Assembly (NCBI GenBank): GCA_964019695.1
Contig: OZ026525.1
Location: 69,423,753-69,487,752, forward strand
Length of the DNA: 64,000 bases
Direction: 5' to 3'
Origin: Loripinus fragilis
Taxonomy: Eukaryota > Mollusca > Bivalvia > Lucinida > Lucinidae
Shown here: positions 1-36,393 of the stretch, in pieces
Layout: every line of letters starts with the position of its first letter
How positions within the stretch are numbered: the first letter of the stretch is position 1
Notes under the pieces: model-generated
Seen by the model: only the letters and a program-made list of their open reading frames with translations
Told to the model about the DNA's origin: nothing
Databases searched by the model: none
Made by a program: the position numbers and the translations under genes

Positions 1-251
1 ATGGGTCGAACTTGCAGCGACGGTCCCGACGAGTTCGAGCCATCGAAGTTCGACTGTACATATCTGTGTCAGTGTGTAGGTAAAGTATACTTCCCAATGT
101 CAACCTTGGTTAGTTTGATATGCTTAGCCCACCATTCCAGAAAATGACCGACCATTTTTTGCACCATGGGTTTGGCCCACCAATCTTGAAAAAAATCTGA
201 AGCCCTGCATGCTTGCTACATGGAATTGTTTGCCTCAACTTAATAGGATTA

Positions 252-458
252 CAGTGAAACCTGTGTAAAAACGGCCACTCAAAAATAGACAAAACAAAGA
301 TCTTAGTGACAAATGGTAGCTTAATGAAGGTCTAAGGTATTGCAGAACGCTCCCATTGTAGCATTCTGCAATACTTTTGACCTGCATTAAGCGATAGTTG
401 GTCTTGAAAACCAATTTTCAGTCTTTTTGAGAGTGGCCGTTTTACACCGGTTTCACTG
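252..458. mobile_element. MITE with cagtgaaacc TIRs and TA duplication
   Basis: Ends cagtgaaacctgtgtaaaaa and its near complement, flanked by TA on both sides; the centre is a palindrome around gcagaacgctccc / gcattctgcaat. Related copies: 908-1012 (truncated), 7314-7500, 25049-25257 and 36917-37030 (truncated). TA target and CAGT start suggest a Tc1/mariner/pogo-type family. Confidence 0.85.
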
Positions 459-548
459 TATAGCGATAAAGTTATCAATCAGGCATACTTCTTAGATACA
501 ATCTAAAGTATCTTATTACACAGGCTTAAAAAGAACTTAAAAATGAAG

Positions 549-749
549 GGGAGGGAGGGCAGTGGCTCAGTGGTAGAGTGCTTGATTCAAGACTGAGGGG
601 CCGCGGGATTGAGCCTCACCGGTGTCACTGTGTTGTGTCCTTGAGCAATCCTAGCTTAGTACTGGTTCAACCAAGGAAGACCCGCCCCTACATAACTGAA
701 AGATTGTTGAAGGTACGTAAAGAATCATATCAAACAAAAACAAACAAAA
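549..749 (+). mobile_element. tRNA-derived SINE
   Basis: A tRNA-like head with A-box-like gtggctcagtggtagagtgc and B-box-like ggattgagcctc, followed by a body (cttagtactggttcaacc, aactgaaagattgttgaagg) and a tail with caaacaaaaacaaac. Related copies: 32774-32957 (minus), 37087-37279, 38663-38870, 40733-40830 (tail only), 56650-56825 and 62661-62860 (minus). Not a functional tRNA gene: the cloverleaf is not maintained. Confidence 0.85.
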
Positions 750-1639
750 TTCTTTAAAATTTGCCTTGAAAAGTGGTGGAAACCCACTATCTTCTATCAC
801 TATCTTTTGCAACTGGTTCTTTCACATATGGCAAGGAGTGTTAAAAGAAGTGCTAAATTTTGAAATTATCTTGTTAAAAAAATCACATGATTGAGCTTAA
901 TTAACTACAGTAAAACCTGTGTTAGCGGCCACTCAAAAATAGACAAAACAAAGGTCTGAAAGATAGGTGGTAGCTTAGTGGAGGTCAAAAGTATTGCAGA
1001 ATGCTCCCCTGTATTCAAAAAGAGGGCAACGCCAAGGTACCACAGGGAAACAGACTAACCTTTATTCGCCAGGAGCAAGCTGGGCCCCTCAAACAAATGA
1101 TTGGGAGCCCCAACCCAAAACTAAGGGGCCCAGGATTTGGCCGAAAATTACACTAATTTCAATACCATTGCCAAGCAGTTGTTTTACTCAAGTTTATGAA
1201 GTAAGAGACCCTCAAATCTGTATTCCTCTAATAATTTACCATGTTAACAGTATTTCAAATCAGCTGGATGAAGATTTGTAAACTTCCAATAGCTATAGTC
1301 TACAGATTTGACAAGACTTCATACTTTTACATACTACTTTTTTCAGTGGCAAGCTGGGCTCCTTAACTTTAAGTTTTAGGAGCCCAGCTGCAAATTTAGG
1401 GGCACTGGGCTACTGGGCCCCTGTTAGTCTTTTCCCCTGTACCAAGTGGGGCTTTTAAAGCTTTCAAAGACCTCAATAATTGCTTGAGTTTTAACTTTTT
1501 CTGTAGGATTTAGCTCTCTGAACTCATTGCCTTCTAGTGTATAGTCTGCTGATAACCTGTATAACAGTTTGGGCTCGAGCAGGCCCTTTAGATAAGTTTC
1601 TAACAAGTTATTTTTTGCTGGTTTTATTTTTGTTGCCAG

Positions 1640-26975
<25,336 letters not shown>

Positions 26976-27063
26976 AGACTAATATAATAATTCATGATTC
27001 CGTCTGTGAAGTAGTGCTACACTCTGTGATTTCACATTCACTCCATTTAAGAGAAACTCTTAA

Positions 27064-27152
27064 CTGGAGGGCGAACAGATTGAGGCCAACAGAGAGGATC
27101 TCTGCCTAGAGACTAATAATTCATGCTTCTGTCTATAAAGTAGTCCTACATG
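27064..27152 (+). pseudogene. Tandem partial duplicate of the PRPF8 last-exon 3' end
   Basis: The stretch gagggcgaacagattgaggc onward repeats the end of exon j and the following flank (26930-27020): the GEGA/DREDL coding tail, the cctagagacta stop context, the ttcatg and the gtctgt-aagtagt-ctaca block. It has lost three bases at the Phe codon, so the frame is altered. It lies 90-180 bases beyond the real stop, in presumed 3' UTR. It is a second, independent case in this gene of part of an exon being copied in tandem. Confidence 0.85.
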
Positions 27153-28660
27153 GGTGAAAGTTTTCAGGATTATTCCTGAATTCAGGATTTTGAGGATGAC
27201 TTTCCATAGAAAGTCATCTTCAAAATGCTGAATTAAGGAGATTATATTAGCTTCTCCGATTTATTTTCAATCTGACTAAGGACAATTGACCATTTAATCT
27301 TGAAATTGTGGATATTTAGTGGGCATTCACCCATGGTCCTAAAATCTGGAATGCATATTCAAAAAATAATTTTCTTATTTCTCAATCAAAACATATGTTG
27401 TGAGAACTCAAAAGAACTGTGATACACTTAGGTCCAAGTTAAACAAAATTTTGGATCATAAAATTGTTAATATTTCCTTATCAATCCATTTGTCCTCTTT
27501 TGAGTACCCACAGCATATGCTTTTGTTGAGAAATAGGAAAATTAATTTTCAATTATGGACTCTTATCTAGAGACCTGTAATGAACTGGCCAAAATCTGTA
27601 ATAAGATTTCCTATATAGAGTTCAGACTGTTTAATAGTAAAATTAAGTAAGAGGATGGCTGGAGCTGAAGTGTGAAAAAAATCTGTAGATATCATGTACG
27701 ACCTGTTGTAGTATGAAAAGCGAATCCCTTGTGTGCACATTGATCCTAGGGTTCGCACAGGCTTGAAAAGTACTTGAATATACAGGACTGTCTTGAAAAG
27801 TCCTTGAAAATTAAATTTACCTTGAAAAGTACTTGAAAAACACTCAAAGGCCTTGAAAAGTCCTTGAATTTTACCTTTAACATGAGGATTCAACCCTGTC
27901 TTTGGAGACCTTAATCAGTATAAAATTGTGGTGCCTTTATTTGGTGCAGCATATTTAATACTAAGTTTCTAAAACTAATATCATTAGTAATACAGTCTAG
28001 CATTTCTGAAGTAGAATTTAAACATGTAAATCAGTATTTTTCATAAGTTTTCAGTCCTTGAAAACAGGAGGAATGTCTTTTAGAAGTCCTTGAAAAGTCC
28101 TTGAATTTTCACAAACTTGCCTGTATGAACCTTGGATCCAGATTAACAAAGTTTTTGTACATAAAACAATGATTATTTTCTTATCCTTCAGTTAAAACAT
28201 AAGTTTGAGGTGCTCAAAATAATTACCTCAGTGGGCGGTTCTTTTGAGTACCTTCAATATATGGGTTAAGAACTAAGAATTTTTTTTTGAATAAGCACTC
28301 ATATCTTGAGACATATCAGGGGTGTAAAATTTCCAAATAAGTTACTCTCCCTTCATGTCCCCAATTTTTCTCCGAGATGCTGTATATTATAAAAGTACTA
28401 CACAAATTGTCAAACCTTTAACTGTATATTATAAAAGTACTACACAAATTGTCAAACCTTTAACTCTCTCTGTATAACATTTTACTCACAAATGCGAGCC
28501 GGCAAGTGGAATTTTACACCCCTGCATGTGTATATATACCAACTGTTAACATCCTAAATGGGGTCTTCACTTTGCTACTTACAGATTCATCAGGATGGTG
28601 TTATTTAAACAATGTATATTGGCAGAAAATGAAGGTCCCAGCCTGCCCTGAACAGATGTA
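27153..28660. other. PRPF8 3' flank, no gene seen
   Basis: Contains a palindromic element with ends ttttcttatttctcaatcaa and ttgagaaataggaaaatta (27367-27550), the CAGGG-type element (27746-28134), another aattacctc-gtgggcgg palindrome (about 28190-28275) and a perfect 45-bp tandem duplicate of ctgtatattataaaagtact (28380 and 28425). The PRPF8 poly(A) site is somewhere here but is not obvious. Confidence 0.6.
27746..28134. mobile_element. TIR element, second copy of the 21715 family
   Basis: Left end ctagggttcgcacaggcttg, right end cctgtatgaaccttg, with the same internal ttgaaaagtccttgaa repeats. Located about 770 bp past the PRPF8 stop. Confidence 0.7.
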
Positions 28661-28903
28661 CAGTAAAACCTCAAAAATTTGAACTTCTCGATTTTTCAAA
28701 ATACTCGCTAATTTGAAATAAATTTGGGATACACAGGATTCAGAGAAATAGAGGATATTTACTTTTTTGAGGTAAATACCAAATATATTTCGTCGAGTGT
28801 GTTGAAAATATCAGAATTTTCAAGAGTGCGTAGCATGAGTTAAAATTTTGATGTTTTCAACTCAGGAGATGAAATGAAAAAAGTCAATAAGCAATGCTTA
28901 TTA

Positions 28904-29745
28904 GATACCCCCCGCAAAGTAAGAGTCAGTGAAAAAACTTGGCAAGTTATCGTTTAAACCAGCAGACCTTAGTTTTGATAAGAAGATTTCAGTAGAATCT
29001 GTGCAAACAAAAATTATAAACTCCTTCATGCATATGTTCAATGTGTCTACATTGTATCGGCAAAGTATCAAATTGCTCCATCCAAAGCTGTAGTAGGAGT
29101 TGATCGGCCCATAAAGGCACTATCCATGCATATACAAACACCTTATAAGGGAAAAATTGTCTAAGTTCTCACAGCTGTCATTTTGTCAAAAATTATTTTT
29201 TCTGAACTAAACTCCTTCATGCATATGTTCAATGTGTCTACATTGTATAGGAAAAGTATCAAATTGTTCCATCAAAAGCTGTGGCAGGAGTTGATTGGCC
29301 TGTGTATGGCCTATAATAGCATAAGCATAAAGCACTATATTAAAAGCCATTTAGAACTACAAAGGGAAATAACTCTAATAGAATTTGCCCCTAGCCCTTA
29401 CTTTTTTGTCTAAAGTATTTGTCTTGCATATATAAACATGTTTGCAAGGTTTGATGAAAATCCAGCAATGACTCTTCGAGTTATAAGCATAAAGCACTAT
29501 ATTTAAAGCCATTTAGAACTACAAAGGGAAATAACTCAAATAGCATTGGCCCCTAGCCCTTACTTTTTTGTCTAAAGTATTTGTCTTGCATATATGAACA
29601 TGTTTGCAAGGTTTGATGAAAATCCAGCAATGACTCTTCGAGTTATTAAGGAAACAAAGCGTTACGGACGGACGGACGCACGGACGGACGGACGGACAAC
29701 GTGAAAACAGTATACCCCCTACAAACAAAGTTTGCGGGGGGTATA
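28904..29745. mobile_element. TIR element with acggacgg tract and internal tandem duplication
   Basis: Ends ataccccccgcaaagt and tttgcggggggtat are inverted. It contains two copies of an about 160-bp segment (cctagcccttacttttttgt at 29389 and 29550; caaggtttgatgaaaatcca at 29445 and 29607), then a tetranucleotide tract acgg at 29664-29697. Related gcggggg-ended repeats are typical of bivalve genomes (general knowledge). Confidence 0.7.
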
Positions 29746-29746
29746 A

Positions 29747-29985
29747 TGAGCCGCGACATGAGATTTCCAACAATGTTACGTTTTTACAAGTGTAGTCTCA
29801 GACAAGCCTGTGGAGCATCCTTTTAAGCTTAGAAACTCCAAATGATGTTCAGTCAGTAGCTTAACACTCATAGAATATTCAAGCGCCTAGTAAAGGCTCT
29901 GATCAGGCTGCGTATATGCGCAGGCTGATCTAAGGCATTGCTGGTTGCACATACCACATTGTTGGAAATCTCATGTCGGGGCTCA
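29747..29985. mobile_element. MITE with tgagccgcgacatgag TIRs
   Basis: Left arm gagccgcgacatgagatttc and right arm gaaatctcatgtcggggctc are inverted, about 30 nt each. A second copy lies at 33057-33297. The interior carries ctgcgtatatgcgcaggctg-type palindromes. Confidence 0.82.
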
Positions 29986-30345
29986 AATATATTTGGTATT
30001 TACCAAAAGAAGTAAATTTTCTTTTTATTTCATACTTTTTATAGGCTACGTGCAATGTCTCAAAGGAGGTGCTAAAAATGCAAAAAAAATCCAGGCTAAT
30101 CACCAACAGTCACACAACACAGTAAGACCAAAATTAAAGGAAAGCAACCGGATCTCTCTCTCTCTCTCACTCTCTCCCCCTCTCTGTCTCTCTCTCAGCA
30201 AATAGAAATGACAATAAACATTGGCCCGAGACTGATGAGTTTCCGCTGAAATCTCTGTGATCTTTGTGCGTTTTAGTGAAGTACTCCGATCAAGCTCATG
30301 ATTTTACCGAGAATATGAAGTTTCTTTCTATTCATTAATGCAAAT

Positions 30346-30430
30346 GGTCTGATAGTCTAGTGGTTTGTTCATTTGGCTCGAGATTGCACTCTCTTGGGTC
30401 GAATTCTGGAGGATTTTTTTTATATATATA
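30346..30430 (+). mobile_element. tRNA-like SINE fragment
   Basis: A-box-like gatagtctagtggtttgttc and B-box-like gggtcgaattctgg, followed by a T/TA-rich run. It is too degenerate for a working tRNA gene; a SINE head is more likely. Confidence 0.4.
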
Positions 30431-30977
30431 TAATTGTAAAAATTTTTTTTAGCAAACCCAAATAATTTTGGTACCAAAATATTCCATCGTGTTCTAACTA
30501 AAAAAATGCATACCCACACGTGATGTTTTCGTTCACAAATAAGAAAGTTATGGGCGTTTGAAGTTCTGAAGTGAACTGCATTAAGAGAATGGAAAAGTCA
30601 GAGGTAATCCAAAAAACGCTACAGTGAAAATATAGGCTGATATCAATCGCTAGTGATTGATATATCATTTCACTAGTGATTGATATCACTTTTATTTGTT
30701 TTTGATATTCATTGATTTCACTGCTAAGTATAAAATAATAGGACGTATTCATGATTTAATTCAATAATTATCTTTAATAACATATGTTTTGGGTGCGTAA
30801 AAGAAACGTCTCCCCGAGACGTTTCTTTAAGGCGGCCAAAACTTATGTTTGATTTAGAAAACTGATAATAATTGTTTTGTGGGGTGATTTATGTCTACCT
30901 CCCTATAATTTGGACTACTGATAATTGGAAAAAAAAACTCTAGTCCCGAGGAATTCAAAATTTATGAGATTCGACTG

Positions 30978-32762
30978 TAGATGATTTGGGCATGCCTTGT
31001 CCCAATATTTATGTAAATAAATATTATGAGAACTTCGAATATTTCTCTGATTGTTTGAGGTACAAAGTGAGAAAATATATGAATTTGTAATTTTTGATAT
31101 TTAAAGATTGCTTATTTTAAAATATTGACCATACCACAATAACATACCATATTCAACATAGCAAGTGAACCTGCTCTTATCAGTATACACTGATTTCTTT
31201 CTCAAGCTGGAAATGCTCTCTCAACTTGATTTCCTGCCAGTCCAGTGTTGCATTTTCATAATTCCTATGAATTCATCATGTTGGTAAAAACAATGTGGAT
31301 TCTGATCAGCTGGCTTCAGAAGCCAGCTGATCTGAATCACATCTTTTTCAAAACATGATTGAAAATTTTGAAAAAGTTATATGAACGGTGGTGCACTTAG
31401 GATGAATAGTGTATATGCCAAACTGAATCTGATAGATTTTTCCATGCATGTTGATAGAATAAGTATGGAATTGCCCATTTTATATTTGAAGGGGCGACAG
31501 GTAGAAATTTCAAAGTTTTCGTATTTTTTTTGTCCTTACAAACAGTGCAGACCCTGATGAAATGGCGCAATAATGTGGCATTTCATCTGGGTCTTCACTG
31601 TTTGCCAAAATACATGTTTTCAGGTTCTAGAATGAAAAGGGTTAAGCCTTAATATGACTTTAGCTTTCTACCAATAAAAAGAAGACACCTATTTTATTTA
31701 AGAAAACACATCGTTGTAAGTACTCATTGGAAACATCTCATTGAGACATTTCCAGTGAGTACTTCCATTAACATATGTTTTCATGGAGTAATAAAATGTA
31801 CAACAATTTTGCAAACTCAGAAGTTGATAACTAAGTGAGTTCAAATCAACTGGCCTTGAGGTTATATTACTTTTTCCATGCTTTACTCAACTGACCATGG
31901 AATTTCAACTGCTCATAAAATCTAAAATACTTAAAAAGACAAAGACTTTTCTTGCTTTAAGACTGTCAGATGAGTATTTATTCTGCTCATAAATGTTAAA
32001 ATGCCAACAATTGTTGGCATTTTAACATTTATGAGCAGAATAAATTTCATGCCCAGTTAAGTTGACTATGAATAAATACACATTATTATAATAGTATCTT
32101 GATCTGGGGTACTGTATCACGTCGAGTGGATGAGGTCATACCATCGGATCACCCAAGACGTGAAGCGTCGAGGGTGATCCAATGGTATGGCCTCATCTAC
32201 AAGATGTGAAACTGTACGCCAGATGAAGTTACATATTTAATAATATGTTTATTATATACCTTTTTCTGACATTATTTTGATTTTATAAATTGTTTTGGTC
32301 TTTAATCCAGAAATATTGCGGGAACGTTTGCCATTTTGTCGAGTCATATTCACGTCATACAATATGACGTTACATCATCATGTTTTCCGTCTCTGGTTCC
32401 ATGCTTGAAATTTACTTTAGGCAATATCTCCGCAAAAGCAGGTAACCGATGTTAGCCTCGCTTTAAAGGATAGTGATATGGATTAAGAAAACCTCAGTTT
32501 GTTGATCCCGCTTTCTGTATCAGATGGCCAGAAAACAGACAGTTCTAAAGTCGTATCATTTACAGGTATATAATAAAGATTTATAACATGAGGCCTGATC
32601 TAAAAACTTGTCTATACAAGTCAACTTAATATAGATGGGTCAGTGGTAATGGTTAATATTTAAAATAGCATATTTTTCACATGTTTGGGAACTTGTAGAA
32701 ATTTTACTTGTATACATGTGATTTTCATGGCAAAGGATAAAGCAGAAACAAAAATCAAAATT
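30978..32762. other. Gene-free stretch with palindromes
   Basis: No coding sequence recognised. Contents: inverted pair gatcagctggcttcagaagc around 31300, the palindrome acatctcattgagacatttcc near 31740, a 38-bp perfect palindrome aaatgccaacaattgttggc centred near 32008 in an element related to 1862-2110, and a paired segment tggatgaggtcataccatcg against tggtatggcctcatct (32125-32205). Confidence 0.6.
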
Positions 32763-32773
32763 ATTGTGTTGAT

Positions 32774-32957
32774 TTGTCTGATTTGATTCTTTACGTCCCA
32801 TCAACAATCTTTTAGTTATAAAGGGACGGGTCTTCCTGGGTTGAACCAGTACTAAGCTAGGATTAATGTGTCTACGCAGTGATGCCGGTGAGGCTCGAAC
32901 CTGTGGCTTCTCTGTCTCTAGTCAAGAACTCTACCCCTGAGCCACTGCGCTCCCTAT
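32774..32957 (-). mobile_element. tRNA-derived SINE with 11-bp target duplication
   Basis: Reverse-strand copy of the SINE at 549. Flanked by attgtgttgat at 32763-32773 and again at 32958-32968, a clean target-site duplication typical of LINE-driven insertion. Confidence 0.88.
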
Positions 32958-33056
32958 ATTGTGTTGATATGTTCCCAGTCAACATGTGTGTATCCAGTGG
33001 CAAAACCCTTACTGATAAGAGTCCTGGACCCATTTAGCCGGAGAAGGGCTATCTAT

Positions 33057-33297
33057 ATGAGCCGTGACATGAGATTTCCAACAATGTGGTATGTGCTACC
33101 AGTAAAGGCTCAGACCAGCCTGCGCATACGTGCAGTCTGATCAGAGCCTTTGCTGGTTGCTTCAATATTCTATGACTGTTCAGCGACTGACCGAACATCA
33201 TTTGGAGTTTCTAAGCTTAAAAGGTGGCTGCACAGGCTTGTCTGAGTCTGCACATGTCAAAATGCCACATGGTTGGAAATCACATGTCATGGCTCAT
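33057..33297. mobile_element. MITE, tgagccgtgacatgag family, second copy
   Basis: Left arm atgagccgtgacatgagatt, right arm aatcacatgtcatggctcat. It shares the internal gcctgcgcatacgtgcagtc segment with other elements near 36630. Confidence 0.82.
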
Positions 33298-35128
33298 ATG
33301 AGGCAGTCAGTGGGCCGACAATGGCTTTGTCAGATTAAATTAGACCACTGATCTGATCTAGCCAATAAGCAGCATCGTCACTGAACTGATAGGCATTGTC
33401 AATCATTACACAGGTTATTTCGCCCAGCCAATCAAATAAGTGGACCGATCTTAGCTACTGTCAGATTAGATTAGACCACTGATCTGATCTAGCTGATAAG
33501 CAGCATGCTCACTGAACTGAAAGGAGTTGTCAATCAATTTACATGTCAGGGGACAAAATTCCACTCGTCCACTCGTAATTACGAGTGAAACCTAGAAAGG
33601 ACGAGTAATACTTCTCAAAGCACTCGCCCTGTAGGACGAGTGCTTTGAGAAGTATTACTCGAGGGTGAGGGTGAAAAATCTGAGGGTGAAACTAGCATTT
33701 TCTGAGTATTGAGTGTTGTCAGTATATGGGATGCAGTTCTGAAACGGACTTGGTTAATATCATTTTAGCTGTGATATTTAAGGAACTTTAGTCATATTAC
33801 ATATTACTCCCTTATGTTCTCTATTGAATACGCTTTTAAAGGACAAGTGCAAGTGTTTGCAGGACGAGTGAAAATTGTAAGTCACTCGTCCTGCAGGACA
33901 GTTGCAATATTGAAATATTTTTGTCCACTGCATGTAAATTCAAAATTTGCATGCATTCTTGTAGAAAACAAACGTGTGCTTTGCTTATATACAATTATGA
34001 AACCAAAAAAAATCTTATATGTGAATGTAATAGCATTTTTCAGATTTTCTCTTGATTTTGGGCAATTTAAGTTAAAAAAAAACACGGGACTGGACATAAT
34101 AATAGGAACTAAAAACAAAGCTGAATGTTGGAATTTATTTTCATATTTATTCTTAATTAATTAATATTGAAATACCAGATATTTTGCACTTTATGCAGTT
34201 TTCTTGCATAACAGCATTTTTTTTCTCTCCATAAAATTAACAGACATATGTATGAAAACGCTAAAATTTTTCAAAACTACAAAGCCTACTGTATGTAGAT
34301 GAAGAAAGTTCATTGAAGACAGACAAACTTATTTTGTTTTTTTTTTTTGTTTTTTTTTTACCTTGGGCCTTATATGAATGAATGAAATATGAATGAATGA
34401 ATGAATGAAAATAACAGTTTGAATGCTATAATTGCGCTGACGCAAACATTATTACATTAATGCATTGAAAAACAATGTTTGATCGTTATTATTGCATATT
34501 TTAAATGATATAGTCATCTTTTACTAAAAAGTATGGCACTATTTTTTGTAGCCCTTTCATCACCTGACATACAGTCCAGACCTGGCCCCAGGTGATTATT
34601 ACCGGGTATTCAAAATTTGAAGTCTGACTTACATGGAATAAGATTTATGGACGATGATGAGCTCATGGCTGCTACAGAGGCTTGGTTTGGGGACCAAACA
34701 GACAACTTTTATTTCAAAGGCATAAACTGCTTAAGAAAGAATTGGGCAAAATGTATTGAAGTAAAGGGGGATTATTTTGAAAAATAATGTTGAAACCATC
34801 TTACAATCTGTGAGTTAAACCCCGAGTTTTATTATTTAACTCCCCTCATTTTTCTCCGAGTAAAAAGAAAAATGATTTCTTGTTCCCTTGTGCTGTGGCA
34901 GGTATCTTCCAAAAATCTAAGGTAAGAATGCTGCTCTCTTAATCATTTTGACTAGACAAATGAATACTAATGATACAATAACCTTTGGATGGTCCATTAG
35001 GGGTCACAGGTTATAATCTCCAAATAATATTGTATCATCATTTTGACTAGACAAATGAATACTAATGTTTTTCCTTCTGGTTTGACACAATAACCTTAGG
35101 ATGGTCAATAAGTGCTCACAGCTTATTA
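33298..35128. other. Gene-free stretch
   Basis: A tandem pair of about 120 bp (gatctgatctagccaataag at 33350 and its variant near 33480), an actcgtcc-type inverted element (about 33545-33900), an aatgaatg tract (34375-34408) and a pair of about 100 bp around ttttgactagacaaatgaat (34951 and 35043). The 116-codon ORF at 33814-34164 is lysine/isoleucine-rich and lacks recognisable domains. Confidence 0.55.
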
Positions 35129-35345
35129 TTAAGCCGTAAAGCGCCACCTATAATTTGCAGCAGACGACAATTTCAAATTTTGCCACTTTTTCAAAAATAA
35201 CAAATAAGGCATGATATTTCATGAGAATTGTCTGCCAGCAGACGTTTCTCATGAAATATGCCATATTTTTTTTTAAAAAAAAATTGGAAAAGATGTCGAA
35301 AAATTTGTCGTCTGCTGCAGTCTTGATTGGCGCTTTAAGGGTTAA
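35129..35345. mobile_element. piggyBac-like MITE
   Basis: TTAA at both ends (35129 and 35342). Termini gccgtaaagcgcca and tggcgctttaaggg are inverted; piggyBac elements use TTAA targets and CCCT-type ends. The interior is an inverted gcagcagacgac ... gtcgtctgctgc palindrome. Confidence 0.75.
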
Positions 35346-36125
35346 AGTAGGCCGCAATCATCAACCACTAAGTTATCTCCTGCAAGTGAGCTATTCTATG
35401 AAAATTATAATATTATGTACATGTGGAATTTGGACCAGCAAACCAACTTTTGAGTTGGTTTACCATTGACAAGATTTTTTGTATATGGCTTAAACCTTTC
35501 AAAATGGAATCTGAAAATTAATTCACTGGCACATGTTAATGAAATGATGTCTCTTCAATGTAACATTAGTATATTGTCATTCAAATTTGGAGACAATAAT
35601 GCATGTCCCTAACTTTTTGAATGCTGGGTATTTTTTCATGCTTTTGTTGTCATCTGATTTTTCAAAATTAACTTTTTCGAAAATTCTTTCAGTAACACTA
35701 TCAGAGTGTCAAACAGTTTAGATCTAGATCAGGACCGACATTTTGTCGGTCCTGATCTTGATCCAAACTGTTTGCAAAGATTATCAGCAGATGTCAAAAT
35801 TTACTGTCCAAGATAAAGAAACACCATTTTTAAGTAACATTGGCATATTGTCATTCAATTTTTTTTTTGAGGAAAATAATTCTTCTCATCACATTTCACT
35901 TAACCCATTTTCCTGCTGTTCTGGTACATACTTCAGTAGCCTATATTGCAAACAAACTGTACCCAGTTCAGAATGCATGCTTCCATGGTAAAAGTGTTCT
36001 GGAGTGCTGTTGAAAATACAAAATGTATGCAGCAGACATTTTCAGTACGGGCTGTTACGGGTAAAAGATGAATTCCACATTTTAGAAAATCTTGTGTTGA
36101 TTGTTGTTCTTGTTGTTCAAACAGA

Positions 36126-36360
36126 TTAACCCTTAGTGCGCCAATCACAACAAAAGTCGTCTGCTTTTCTCGTCTGCTGAAATGTTTAAGAAGCCTCTAA
36201 GGCAAACAGTATGGACCCAGATCAGACTGCTCCTATAGGAGCAGTCTGTTCTGGGTTCACGCTGTTTGCTTCTATACTTAATTCGTCAGTAATGCTAGGC
36301 AATTATTTGCAGCAGACGACATTTTCAGATGCATTTTTTTCTTGGCACTTTAAGGGTTAA
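36126..36360. mobile_element. piggyBac-like MITE, second copy
   Basis: Begins TTAAcccttagtgcgccaat and ends ttggcactttaagggTTAA. The centre is a palindrome, agactgctcctataggagca. The right end lies 34 bp from the stop codon of the minus-strand gene model. Confidence 0.8.
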
Positions 36361-36393
36361 AAATACAGAATTTGGAATATTTTCTGCACTCCA

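Larger units (their letters stand above)
1..1639. other. Intron upstream of the first exon in the window, repeat-filled
   Basis: No coding sequence was recognised. Contents: a segment at 62-216 repeated at 7535-7690, a TIR MITE (252-458), a tRNA-derived SINE (549-749), a truncated MITE copy (908 to about 1012) and a hairpin-rich insert (about 1035-1445) whose ends, ggtaccacagggaaacagac and its near complement gtcttttcccctgtacc, face each other. Confidence 0.7.
28661..30977. mobile_element. Composite of nested elements bounded by cagtaaaacctca TIRs
   Basis: Left end cagtaaaacctcaaaaattt at 28661 and right end attcaaaatttatgagattc ... cgactg at 30977 are inverted matches flanked by TA. Inside lie at least two other elements (28904-29745 and 29747-29985), a TC tract (about 30155-30198), a tRNA-like fragment (30346-30412) and an aacgtctccccgagacgttt palindrome near 30806. 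It is best explained as one old element that accumulated later insertions. Confidence 0.65.

Noticed and set aside
549..640. A tRNA gene with A and B boxes
   Set aside because: The cloverleaf does not form, and the same head is followed by a common body and tail in at least six other places, so it is a SINE.
994..1281. 95-codon ORF in the first intron
   Set aside because: It lies across a MITE fragment and a hairpin insert; no similarity or splice context was seen.
33814..34164. 116-codon ORF
   Set aside because: AT-rich random-looking protein overlapping an inverted actcgtcc repeat; no domain.
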